A stretch of DNA of 39,467 nucleotides from a virus. The notes beneath the pieces are model-generated. The model was not told where the DNA came from. It was given only the letters and a program-made list of their open reading frames with translations, and did no database searches. Location of the stretch: positions 1-39,467 of the IMG/VR virus record IMGVR_UViG_3300045051_000991, one strand, 5' to 3'. A program made the translations under genes and the position numbers. Every line of letters starts with the position of its first letter. Positions within the stretch are counted from its first letter, which is position 1. Shown here one piece after another: positions 14,355-21,799 of the stretch.

Positions 14355-17351
14355 TCAGATCAGGTGAGTGTCGATGTAGAGCTCGAGGCCCCAGATCAGG
14401 TGCCTGCCCGTGCCGCTCGAGCTCTCGTAGCGCCACTCGATCGCGTCACGCGGTGACTGGGCCTCCTGCGGGACCCTGATCTCCCGCCGCCCGTAAGCAT
14501 CGCCTCCCGTCGACGGCACGGTCAAGGTATCCGACCCGCTGCGGTTCTGATCCCTGTACATCCTGATCGTGGCGGTGCCGGCCGAGGGCTTCGCGTACTT
14601 GAGCCAGCCATAGCGCGAGCTCTTCTTCTCGGGCGCGTCGGCACGATCGGTCGCGAAGTTGAGGTAGAGGTTGTAGGCCGCGCCGTTGTCGTCGTGGGTC
14701 CCGGCCTTGTTGAACTCGTCCATCCGGCCGGTCCCGGTCGTGTTCGCCCCGTCACCGGCCTCGTAGGCCCCGTAGAGATGGATCCCAGTCGAGCTCACGA
14801 CCTCGCCCATGACCGAGATCCTGAGATCGAAGGGCGAGCTCCAGCCGAACGGAATGATCTGGCCGTCCTGGGTCTCGCCCGCGTAGACCTGCCGGATCCC
14901 GAGGCGGTCCTTCCCGCCCGCGAATCGGTAGGCGACCATGCGGTCCGGGTAGGTCGAGTTCTGGTCCTTCCTGAAGGTGAGGTAGAGGACGGCCTGGGAG
15001 ACCAGGGCTGAGAAGAAGGCCCCGTCGGTGTCGGCCTCGCAGGCCTTGATGCACTCCCCGACCTCGTAGCTCGAGTCGCCGGTTCCGTAGCCGCCGTCGT
15101 AGACCTTCCCGCTGATGATCACCTCGCGCTCGCCGTCGTTGAACGCGTAGCCCTCGCGCTTCAGGTAGCCGACGAGGCCGTGGGTCTCGACCACGCTCGC
15201 GGGCGCGATGCAGCCGTCGCCCTTCGACTGGAGCTCGAGACGGTAGTCGTCGTCCTCGCCGCTCTTCCCGCCCTTCACGTTCCTGATCACGCCGACCGCG
15301 TTCGAGTAGAGAACGATCGCTCCGGACAGCAGCGTGCCGAGGCCGGTCAGGATCCCGGCCTGCTCCTCTGAGCTGCGGAAGCCGCCGTGGACCCCGGCGT
15401 AGAAGTTGTCCATCGCGATCCGGCCACCGGCGTGGGTTGGGCCACCGCCCGAGAACAGCACGTCGCGCTTGAGCGTGTCCTGGGCCGCGCGGTAGGCGTT
15501 GTTGAAGAAGAGGATCGCGGGGCAGCCGAACCCGAAGTCCCGCATCCCCCCCGGGGTCCCGTCCCCGAAGTCGAACCCGATCCAGATGTCCTCCGAGAGC
15601 GCGCCGGCGACGGCCGCGAGCGAGTTGCCGTCCGCGTCCACCATCGCGATATGCGTCGCGTCCGTGACCGCGCCGACGTAGTAGCCGGTCGCGTTCGGCA
15701 TCTTGGTGCCCTTGATCTTCATCCCGACCAGGACCTGGCTGAAGTCGCCAGCCACTCCGTCGGTCTGGTTGTTCGCTGTGAGCGTGGCGGTCCCGGCCGT
15801 GGCGCAGTTGATCTTGAACTGGGTGAGCTCGAGGTTGTCGAGTGTGGCGAGGTCGTCAGCCCCCGGCACGATCTGGCCCTTCCAGTCCCCGGCCGCGCTC
15901 GCGGGCCGCTGGGCTCCCAGGGTGTCGACCAGGTCCTGAAGCGTGTACCCGCTCGTTGCCGGGACCGTGGCCTCGCCCGTCCCCTCCTCTCGCCAGACCA
16001 CGAGCTTGAGCCTCGGGTTCTGGGTCTGGTCGTGGCGGACCGACGCGGTCGCGATCACGCTCCCGGTCGCGGCCGCGTCCTCGGTCGGCCGCGCGAGCCC
16101 CGAGCCGTTCTTCACCACCCGCTGGGTCAGTAGGACCGCCGCGTTGTGGCGCCGGATGTAGCCCAGGATCACGCGCTGATCGAAGGTCGTCGCGTAGCGG
16201 GCGCAGTAGGGCCAGATGTGGTCATAGCGGATCATGCTCGTGTCGACGCCGAGCGCCAGGTCCGAGCCCGCGGTGTCGCGGTAGGTGGTCTGGGTGTTGT
16301 TCGGGATGATGGCCGTGACCTTGAGCGAGTTGGGATCCGCAACCCCGTTCGTGGCCGCGCTCCCGTCCGCGATCGTGCCGCGGAGCAGCCAGCGCTCGAT
16401 GCAGTCGGGGCCGCCGGTCGGGATCTCGATCCAGTCGATGTACTCGTACTTGTCGGTGTCGGCGTCGCCGGACTTGGTGAGGTTCTCGATGTAGCCCGCG
16501 TAGTTCTGGGCCACGTCCGAGCCGTTCGCGGCCGAGACCGCGACCGACTTCGGTCCCCGGGGGATGAACGGCCGGGTGAAGGACCCGTCCTTGTTCTTGA
16601 ACATCACCGAGATGTAGAACCGGTTCTTCCCTGTCCAGGGGGCCACGATCCCGCCGCCGGTCTTGGCTGGGACCTGAATCTTCGGGACCGCGAGCGGTGG
16701 GATGTGGCCGAGGGGGCGCAGGCGCTCGTTGTTCGAGTCGCTCGTGGTCGTGCTGTCGTTGAAGCACCGGTTCCACTTCTGGGCGCAGCCGCCCGTGAGC
16801 GATCCGAAGAGCAGGTAGTCGCCCACGCCCACGGCCCTGCGCGTCCCGCTCAGGGCGAAGGTCCGCTGGCTCTTCGTCGCGAGCCTGCCCATCCGCTGGG
16901 CATGCTGGGACCAGTAGGGTACGCACTTGAGATCCCATGGGTTCGTCGCGTCGAGGGTGGGGTACTGGGCCGCGAAGGACTTCCCGATCACCTGCCCGGT
17001 GTTGTCGTTCGTGGACCTGAAGTAGAGCTGGGCCGCATGCGTGGTCTCGTTCGTCCACAGCGAGCCCACGACCGGGTAGCCGTCCGCGATCGAGGGCGAG
17101 CGGATCGGCAGGATCTGGCGGCAGCGGCCCGCGATCTTCTTCTCGAGCAGGCCGACCGGGGCCCCCGCGCCACCGGCGTCGAATACGATCGCGGACCCCA
17201 GTCGGCTCTGGAACTTCCCCTCCTGGGAGTCGAACTCGAAGTTGAGCGAGTCGCCGGTGATCTCGTCGGGCGAGACTGCGTGCCGCAGCTGGGCCGAGTT
17301 GTAGCCGGCGAACGGGGCCCCGAAGGCCCGGAGCTGGCGCGCGACCGGCAT
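14355..17351 (-). CDS. Large tail protein, probable tail nozzle / tubular B-like
   Basis: The 998-aa protein starts at ATG 17351, sharing a base with the previous stop (TGATG). Its N-terminus (VSPDEITGDSLNFEFDSQEG, then GKFQSRLGSAIVF) resembles the opening of podovirus tail nozzle proteins, where a short description of residues needed per subunit is followed by a repeated beta domain. The body is beta-rich, with Gly/Asp/Thr turns, aromatic strands and few cysteines, and holds repeated propeller-like pieces. Its place two genes after the coat, behind two ~240-aa adaptor-like proteins, matches T7 gp12 or P22 gp10-type order. A tail fibre or spike is a weaker alternative. Confidence 0.55.
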   Translation of the reverse strand: MPVARQLRAFGAPFAGYNSAQLRHAVSPDEITGDSLNFEFDSQEGKFQSRLGSAIVFDAGGAGAPVGLLEKKIAGRCRQILPIRSPSIADGYPVVGSLWTNETTHAAQLYFRSTNDNTGQVIGKSFAAQYPTLDATNPWDLKCVPYWSQHAQRMGRLATKSQRTFALSGTRRAVGVGDYLLFGSLTGGCAQKWNRCFNDSTTTSDSNNERLRPLGHIPPLAVPKIQVPAKTGGGIVAPWTGKNRFYISVMFKNKDGSFTRPFIPRGPKSVAVSAANGSDVAQNYAGYIENLTKSGDADTDKYEYIDWIEIPTGGPDCIERWLLRGTIADGSAATNGVADPNSLKVTAIIPNNTQTTYRDTAGSDLALGVDTSMIRYDHIWPYCARYATTFDQRVILGYIRRHNAAVLLTQRVVKNGSGLARPTEDAAATGSVIATASVRHDQTQNPRLKLVVWREEGTGEATVPATSGYTLQDLVDTLGAQRPASAAGDWKGQIVPGADDLATLDNLELTQFKINCATAGTATLTANNQTDGVAGDFSQVLVGMKIKGTKMPNATGYYVGAVTDATHIAMVDADGNSLAAVAGALSEDIWIGFDFGDGTPGGMRDFGFGCPAILFFNNAYRAAQDTLKRDVLFSGGGPTHAGGRIAMDNFYAGVHGGFRSSEEQAGILTGLGTLLSGAIVLYSNAVGVIRNVKGGKSGEDDDYRLELQSKGDGCIAPASVVETHGLVGYLKREGYAFNDGEREVIISGKVYDGGYGTGDSSYEVGECIKACEADTDGAFFSALVSQAVLYLTFRKDQNSTYPDRMVAYRFAGGKDRLGIRQVYAGETQDGQIIPFGWSSPFDLRISVMGEVVSSTGIHLYGAYEAGDGANTTGTGRMDEFNKAGTHDDNGAAYNLYLNFATDRADAPEKKSSRYGWLKYAKPSAGTATIRMYRDQNRSGSDTLTVPSTGGDAYGRREIRVPQEAQSPRDAIEWRYESSSGTGRHLIWGLELYIDTHLI

Positions 17352-18070
17352 CAGGTCGGCTGCTCGGGCGCCGTCGTCCTCGGGCGCGAGAGCCGCTCAC
17401 CGAGGCCGATCGCGGCCTGGACATCGTCCGGCAGCTCCATCCCGATCGTCTGGAGTTCATCGATGGCGAGGCCGTTGAGGCGGCCGAGCTCGACCGCGGA
17501 CATCACCGAGACGGTCCTCAGGTCGATCGGCTCGAGGTCGGGCAGGGTGGCGTCCTCAGGGTAGTTCTTCGTGACGTACATCGAGAAGAAGAGGTTGGTC
17601 CCGCCGAGATCCGGGTGCTTGTAGCACGGCCACCAGAAGAGGGTCGGGGCCCCGGCGTCGCCGTCGAGCTTCCGGATCGCGAAGTAGGTCGGCGTGAGCC
17701 CGTTCAGGTCGGGGGTCGTGGCCTGGTCCCTACGGAGTTGGTCGATCTCCCAGGGCTTCAGCCGCTTGAGTTCCTTCGCGACGTTCCCGGTCGTGTTGTT
17801 CGCGGACTCGAGGTAGACGTTGATGACCTCGGAGATGTTGAGGCCCGCGAGGGTGAGCTTCTTGAAGCCCACGTCCGAGGTCACGGCGGTCCCGCTCGTG
17901 ACGAGCTGGTTCCAGGCCAGGAGTGCCGCGCGCCTCCGGCGCATCGAGATGAACTTGATCACGTTCTTCTCGATCAGGCTGTTGAGCTGCGGGTCCGTGG
18001 CCGCAGTCGAGTTGGGATCGCGACCGAGGAGGCGAACCAGCGTCTTCAGCGCGGTGTAGTCGAAGGCCAT
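17351..18070 (-). CDS. Head-tail connector or tail tubular protein candidate
   Basis: A 239-aa protein from ATG 18070 (TAATG overlap with the gene before). It is mainly helical at the N-terminus (DYTALKTLVRLLGRDPNSTA, LIEKNVIKFISMRRRRAALL), followed by a beta-rich part with PTYFAIRKLDGDAGAPTLFW and a C-terminal helical end. The size and the place between coat and large tail gene fit a podovirus adaptor/tail tubular A-type protein. Its neighbour upstream is almost the same length and may form the second ring. There is no clear sequence motif. Confidence 0.5.
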   Translation of the reverse strand: MAFDYTALKTLVRLLGRDPNSTAATDPQLNSLIEKNVIKFISMRRRRAALLAWNQLVTSGTAVTSDVGFKKLTLAGLNISEVINVYLESANNTTGNVAKELKRLKPWEIDQLRRDQATTPDLNGLTPTYFAIRKLDGDAGAPTLFWWPCYKHPDLGGTNLFFSMYVTKNYPEDATLPDLEPIDLRTVSVMSAVELGRLNGLAIDELQTIGMELPDDVQAAIGLGERLSRPRTTAPEQPT

Positions 18071-18783
18071 TAGGCGCTCGCCTCGGTGACGTTGTCGTTG
18101 CGCCTTGAGAGGAGGATCCTCGTGCGCACGGCCTGCTCGAGGCGCTTCGCGTCAGCCCCGAGTTGGTCGACGTAGGGGAGCGCTAGCTTGATCTTCGCGA
18201 GCTGGTCCTCGGGCAGGGACCGGAGGAGGCGCTCGGCCACCCGGAGCTCGAGGACGCGCATCAGCCCCTGGTCGTTGACCCCGAGGGTCTGGGCGCCGGG
18301 GAACGTGATCTCGAGCGGGACGTAGCGGAACCGGACGTTCACCGGGGTGTTGCCCTGGGAGGTCGGAGCAACGTCGATCCAGGTCGCGCCGCTGGTGTCG
18401 AACCGGAGCGTCCAGTAGGTCACGGTCCCCTTCGGCCGGGTCGGGGACGAGGAGTAGTACCAGTCGATCCACTCGCGGGTCCGCCAGATCAGGGGGAAGT
18501 TGTCGGAGTTCCTGATCACGGCCAGGACCTGGCTCCCGGCCGGGAACGCGTTCGGGTCGGTCGCGTTGAAGACGGCGTCGGGGCTCTTCTGCCACTCGCC
18601 GTCCGCGTAGGTCATCGAGCCGGTGTCGTTCGTGCCCAGGACCTTGTCCTCGGCCATCTGCTGGATGCAGAGCTCGACCTGCTCCTTGAGCATGAGCGGA
18701 GAGACCGCAGGATCCCCGCGGTCCGTATCGTTCATGAGATTCCGGATCCGGGTCTCGATCTGCTCGAAGGTCTTGCTGGTCAC
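18070..18783 (-). CDS. Head completion / tail tubular A-like protein candidate
   Basis: I take GTG 18783 as start because it overlaps the upstream stop as GTGA, the pattern used throughout the genome; GTG 18789 would add two residues. The 237-aa product has an N-terminal helical section (TFEQIETRIRNLMNDTDRGD) and a beta-rich middle (AVIRNSDNFPLIWRTREWID, VTYWTLRFDTSGATWIDV), then FRYVPLEITFPGAQTL and a helical end (LMRVLELRVAERLLRSL). This helix-beta-helix arrangement is typical of gp4/gp11-type podovirus connectors. The identification rests on layout and order. Confidence 0.55.
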   Translation of the reverse strand: MTSKTFEQIETRIRNLMNDTDRGDPAVSPLMLKEQVELCIQQMAEDKVLGTNDTGSMTYADGEWQKSPDAVFNATDPNAFPAGSQVLAVIRNSDNFPLIWRTREWIDWYYSSSPTRPKGTVTYWTLRFDTSGATWIDVAPTSQGNTPVNVRFRYVPLEITFPGAQTLGVNDQGLMRVLELRVAERLLRSLPEDQLAKIKLALPYVDQLGADAKRLEQAVRTRILLSRRNDNVTEASA

Positions 18784-19319
18784 GCCCACCGGGCCTCCGC
18801 GATTTCAGCCGCCGTCCTCAGGGGGCGGCGGTCCTCGAGCTCCTCAGTGTCGAGCTCCCAATCGCGACCCTTGGGCCGCTTCCAGCGTCGACCGGCCTTG
18901 TCGGTGAAGTAGAGCGTCCCGCGCTGACCGCGTACGCGCCGGAACCCCTGGAGCTCGCGGGCCTCGACCGAGTGCTCCGGGGTCGCGATGATCCTCCCGT
19001 CAGGTGCCCGCATCGGGACCGACGAGACGAGGCCGTTGCGCCGGCCCGAGCGTTGGATCTCGAGTCGGCGCCTCGGCGTGGTGATCTCCAGCAGCTTCTG
19101 GATGTTCTTCTTGCGGGTCGCGACGTCGGTGACCCCCTTGTTGATGTCGAGGGTCCACCGGCCGTCGGGGCTCTCGGTCAGCTTCTCCTGACCGAAGAGC
19201 GCCACGGCGTCGGCCTTGGTGGGGCCGCTATCCTTGACCCGCTGGAGCTCCTTCGCGCTCTCGATCTTTCCCCGCACCTCGCTTGGCGTGGGGCTTGGCG
19301 CGATCGCCTTTTCGCCCAT
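18780..19319 (-). CDS. Hypothetical structural-region protein
   Basis: The 179-aa basic protein starts at ATG 19319 (GGAG seven bases before). This start puts its first 92 bases inside the preceding gene in another frame. A later GTG near residue 15 would shorten the overlap but has no good ribosome-binding site. The sequence is Arg/Lys/Glu-rich (ITTPRRRLEIQRSGRRNGLV, RRVRGQRGTLYFTDKAGRRW) and probably binds nucleic acid or neighbouring virion parts. Beta-type pieces occur around residues 100-140. No family is recognised. Confidence 0.5.
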   Translation of the reverse strand: MGEKAIAPSPTPSEVRGKIESAKELQRVKDSGPTKADAVALFGQEKLTESPDGRWTLDINKGVTDVATRKKNIQKLLEITTPRRRLEIQRSGRRNGLVSSVPMRAPDGRIIATPEHSVEARELQGFRRVRGQRGTLYFTDKAGRRWKRPKGRDWELDTEELEDRRPLRTAAEIAEARWA

Positions 19320-19956
19320 CCTTCGGCTCCTTGATCTTCTCGACCGTCGCCGCGGTCTCGCTCTTCTCGATCAGTCGCTGGACCTCGGGCGGAATCACCA
19401 CCCGCTGCTCCTCGTCGGCGTCGGTCCGCAGCTCCGGGTCGACCCCCAGGACCTCGAGCTCGCGCTCGCGCTCGATGTGGTCGGTCTCCTCCTCGCGCAG
19501 CTGCGAGAGGTAGGCCTCGTCGAGGAACTCGCTGCCGGGATCCGCCGGCCGCGCGAACTTCTTCACCTCGAAGTCCTTGAGCGCGGTGGTGAACACTGAG
19601 CTCTTGGGCTGGTCCTTGTACTTGTGCTCCGAGAGCTTCATCTTGATGAACTCGCCCTCTTCGGCGATCACCTTGAGGATCCCGTCGAGGCCAGCGATCA
19701 TGGTCTTGGTCTGGTGGACGACGAAGCAGGGCATCACCCGCTCGATCACGCTCACCCGCTCGCCCACCCTGCGGATGATCCGCACCCCCTTGTTCATGGG
19801 GCCGTCCTTCGCGCGCCTGAACTTGCAGGTGCGGTAGAAGCGACAGCCGACGTTGCGCGACTGGTCGGGCTCCGAGCAGGTCCCGTACTGCTCCTTGTTC
19901 AGGCCCAGGTCTTCGATCTCCTGCAGCGTTCCCACAGGCGTGCTGTGGAGAGGCAT
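19228..19956 (-). CDS. Hypothetical protein with N-terminal Cys cluster, after the coat gene
   Basis: A 242-aa product from ATG 19956 with GGGGGA upstream. The N-terminal part has three cysteines (CSEPDQSRNVGCRFYRTCKF, residues 27-46) and another Cys at 76, a possible metal site. The middle has helical and beta parts (MIAGLDGILKVIAEEGEFIK). The C-terminal half is highly charged and helical (REEETDHIERERELEVLGVD), ending in a Lys/Arg/Gly tail. It follows the coat gene after a strong hairpin (19973-20000), a spot often used for head decoration or head-tail proteins. The function is not determined. Confidence 0.5.
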   Translation of the reverse strand: MPLHSTPVGTLQEIEDLGLNKEQYGTCSEPDQSRNVGCRFYRTCKFRRAKDGPMNKGVRIIRRVGERVSVIERVMPCFVVHQTKTMIAGLDGILKVIAEEGEFIKMKLSEHKYKDQPKSSVFTTALKDFEVKKFARPADPGSEFLDEAYLSQLREEETDHIERERELEVLGVDPELRTDADEEQRVVIPPEVQRLIEKSETAATVEKIKEPKDGRKGDRAKPHAKRGAGKDREREGAPAGQG

Positions 19957-19972
19957 CTGTCCCCCAGGCTGA

Positions 19973-20000
19973 GACCCCGGGCCACGATCGGCCCGGGGTC
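19973..20000 (-). terminator. Strong hairpin after the coat gene
   Basis: GACCCCGGGCC (19973-19983) pairs perfectly with GGCCCGGGGTC (19990-20000) around a six-base loop. It lies 16 bases past the stop of the coat gene and 16 before the next start. No T-run follows, so it may act as a partial terminator or as a 3' stabiliser of the coat mRNA, lowering expression of the genes beyond. Confidence 0.6.
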
Positions 20001-20016
20001 CGCCGGCTGAAGTGGA

Positions 20017-20895
20017 CTACCCGTTGGTGAGGACCGCCATGCAGTACTGGTCCCACACCAGGCCGGCCCCGAGCTCCATCCAGGCGATGATGCGCTCGAC
20101 CAGCTCGTACTCCTGCACGAGGAAGTCGGGCTTCTGGTTGTAGCCGAGGACCATCGCGGGCCGCAGGAAGAGCGGGTTGTACGTCAGCCCGCCCGACTGC
20201 AGCACGTTGCCGGTCTCGTTGAGACGCAGGTTCCACGCGGTCCAGACCCAGCCCTTGACGTTCGGATTCTGGTCGTCGCCGCGGATCTGGGCGTTGGTGA
20301 TCTCCGGGATGTCGAGCAGGAACTGGATCTGCGAGGGGTGGATCACCAGGTCGGCCACCGTCACGCCGACCTTGAACATCTTCTTCGCCCGGGTCGCGAA
20401 ACCGCCCAGGCAGGCGAGCAGCAGGCCCTTGTCCAGGTCCTGCGCCCCACCCAGGTAGTTCGCGAAGCTCGAGGCGAGGGCCGCGACCTCCGCGTCCTGA
20501 CCCTCGGCCAGCGAGGCCGCGAGCTGGGTGCGGAAGCCGTTCCGCGGATTCAGAATCATCCGCGAGAAGACGTTCTTGTTGATCTCGAGGGCGGTGTAGA
20601 CCGTCTTCGGGACCACCGTGGTCTCGGTCTCGTCCTGGCCCTGGTAGGTCAGGCCCGTGCCCACGGCCGCCGTGCCGGTCCCATCGGCCAGCGTGGTGCG
20701 ACCGAAGGTTCCGAGCTTACGGATGTGGAGCTTCCCGGCGATCTTCTCCACGCCCTCGTTGCCGTCCTCGACCTTGTCCGCGAGCACGCTCTCTTCGGTG
20801 GTCGTCAGGCCCATCGACGGGCGCCAGACGTCCTCCATGAGCTTTCGCGCATCGGCCATCCCGGATCCGGTGCCGGGAACGTAGGTAGTAGCCAT
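20017..20895 (-). CDS. Major capsid (coat) protein
   Basis: The 292-aa product starts at ATG 20895; AGGAGG lies five bases before, whereas a TTG at 20898 would be too close. Its composition, size, acidic/beta mix and position directly after a scaffold-like gene identify it as the coat. Telltale pieces are a long helix region around LAASLAEGQDAEVAALASSF (spine-helix type of HK97-fold coats), VGVTVADLVIHPSQIQFLLD and an extended beta end (KPDFLVQEYELVERIIAWME). It lacks a protease domain, so no head-maturation protease is visible; the strong ribosome-binding site fits high expression. Confidence 0.8.
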   Translation of the reverse strand: MATTYVPGTGSGMADARKLMEDVWRPSMGLTTTEESVLADKVEDGNEGVEKIAGKLHIRKLGTFGRTTLADGTGTAAVGTGLTYQGQDETETTVVPKTVYTALEINKNVFSRMILNPRNGFRTQLAASLAEGQDAEVAALASSFANYLGGAQDLDKGLLLACLGGFATRAKKMFKVGVTVADLVIHPSQIQFLLDIPEITNAQIRGDDQNPNVKGWVWTAWNLRLNETGNVLQSGGLTYNPLFLRPAMVLGYNQKPDFLVQEYELVERIIAWMELGAGLVWDQYCMAVLTNG

Positions 20896-20930
20896 CAAGT
20901 CCTCCTAACGCGATCGAGGGCGTGCCCAGC

Positions 20931-21740
20931 TCAGTCTGCGAAGGTGAGCCGGCCCTCCTCCAGATCGCGAGTGATCTTCAGTACGTCCTGCCGCTTCTTC
21001 ACGTCGTCGCTCCCGGCCTGGTCGGCCTCCTGAGCGAGCCGCTGAAGCTCGGCCCTGGTGATCGTCTTGTTCCTGATCTGCACCCGGGGAGCGGTGCGGG
21101 TCACGGTGCTCACCGGCCTCGCCGGCTCCTCGGTCCGCTCGGCCGGCGTCCGGATCGGAGGCTTTGCCCCAGGCTTCGGGGTCTCCTTCGTCCTGCTGGC
21201 CTGCGCGGCACGCCGACCCAGAAGGGCCTCGTACGCCGCGTGCGGGTCTCCGAACCTCCCCGTCCCGTAGTAGAGCTGCGCCGTCGCCTCTCGATCGTCG
21301 ACCGGGATGTCGGCGAACATCGCCACGTCCCGCGTCTGGCGGCCCTGCTTGATCGACCGGCGGTGGTTCGCAAGCGAAACCCTCGCCACGGCGTCCCCGC
21401 TCGCGGCCCGGTACTCGAGCTCCTGGACCGACTGCGCGAGCTGCGGGTCATCGTCGGGATCGCCGGCGGGCTGCGCCGGACGGGTCCCAGACTCGATCTG
21501 GGCCCTCAGCCGATCGTTCTCGGCCTTCGTCTCCTCGAGGGTCTGCTTCTCCGCGAGCGACTGCTCGTGTTGACGCCTGAGCGTCGCGTTCTCTTCCTCG
21601 AGCTTCGCGAGTCGCTCCTCGACGGTCGGCTCTTCGTGCTGGTCGTCGTTCCGCTCCTCGGCATCGCCGCTTCCGGGGGCCGCCTCTTCGAGGGGCTCGT
21701 CACCGACTGGCTCTTCCGATGTCCGCGTCGTCGCCGGCAT
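20931..21740 (-). CDS. Scaffolding protein
   Basis: The 269-aa protein is acidic at its N-terminus (EEPVGDEPLEEAAPGSGDAE), has a coiled coil at about residues 42-85 (EERLAKLEEENATLRRQHEQ and on), and a basic helical C-terminus (AELQRLAQEADQAGSDDVKK ... ITRDLEEGRLTF). This acidic coiled-coil protein lying between portal and coat is the standard picture for podovirus and P22-type scaffolds. The C-terminal basic helix is the part that binds coat in that class. The start is ATG 21740 (GGGAG nine bases before). Confidence 0.75.
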   Translation of the reverse strand: MPATTRTSEEPVGDEPLEEAAPGSGDAEERNDDQHEEPTVEERLAKLEEENATLRRQHEQSLAEKQTLEETKAENDRLRAQIESGTRPAQPAGDPDDDPQLAQSVQELEYRAASGDAVARVSLANHRRSIKQGRQTRDVAMFADIPVDDREATAQLYYGTGRFGDPHAAYEALLGRRAAQASRTKETPKPGAKPPIRTPAERTEEPARPVSTVTRTAPRVQIRNKTITRAELQRLAQEADQAGSDDVKKRQDVLKITRDLEEGRLTFAD

Positions 21741-21799
21741 GGTCTGGTTCTCCCTGTGCCCCCTTGTCGCTTACCTGAGCCCCAACGTGCAACAGATCA

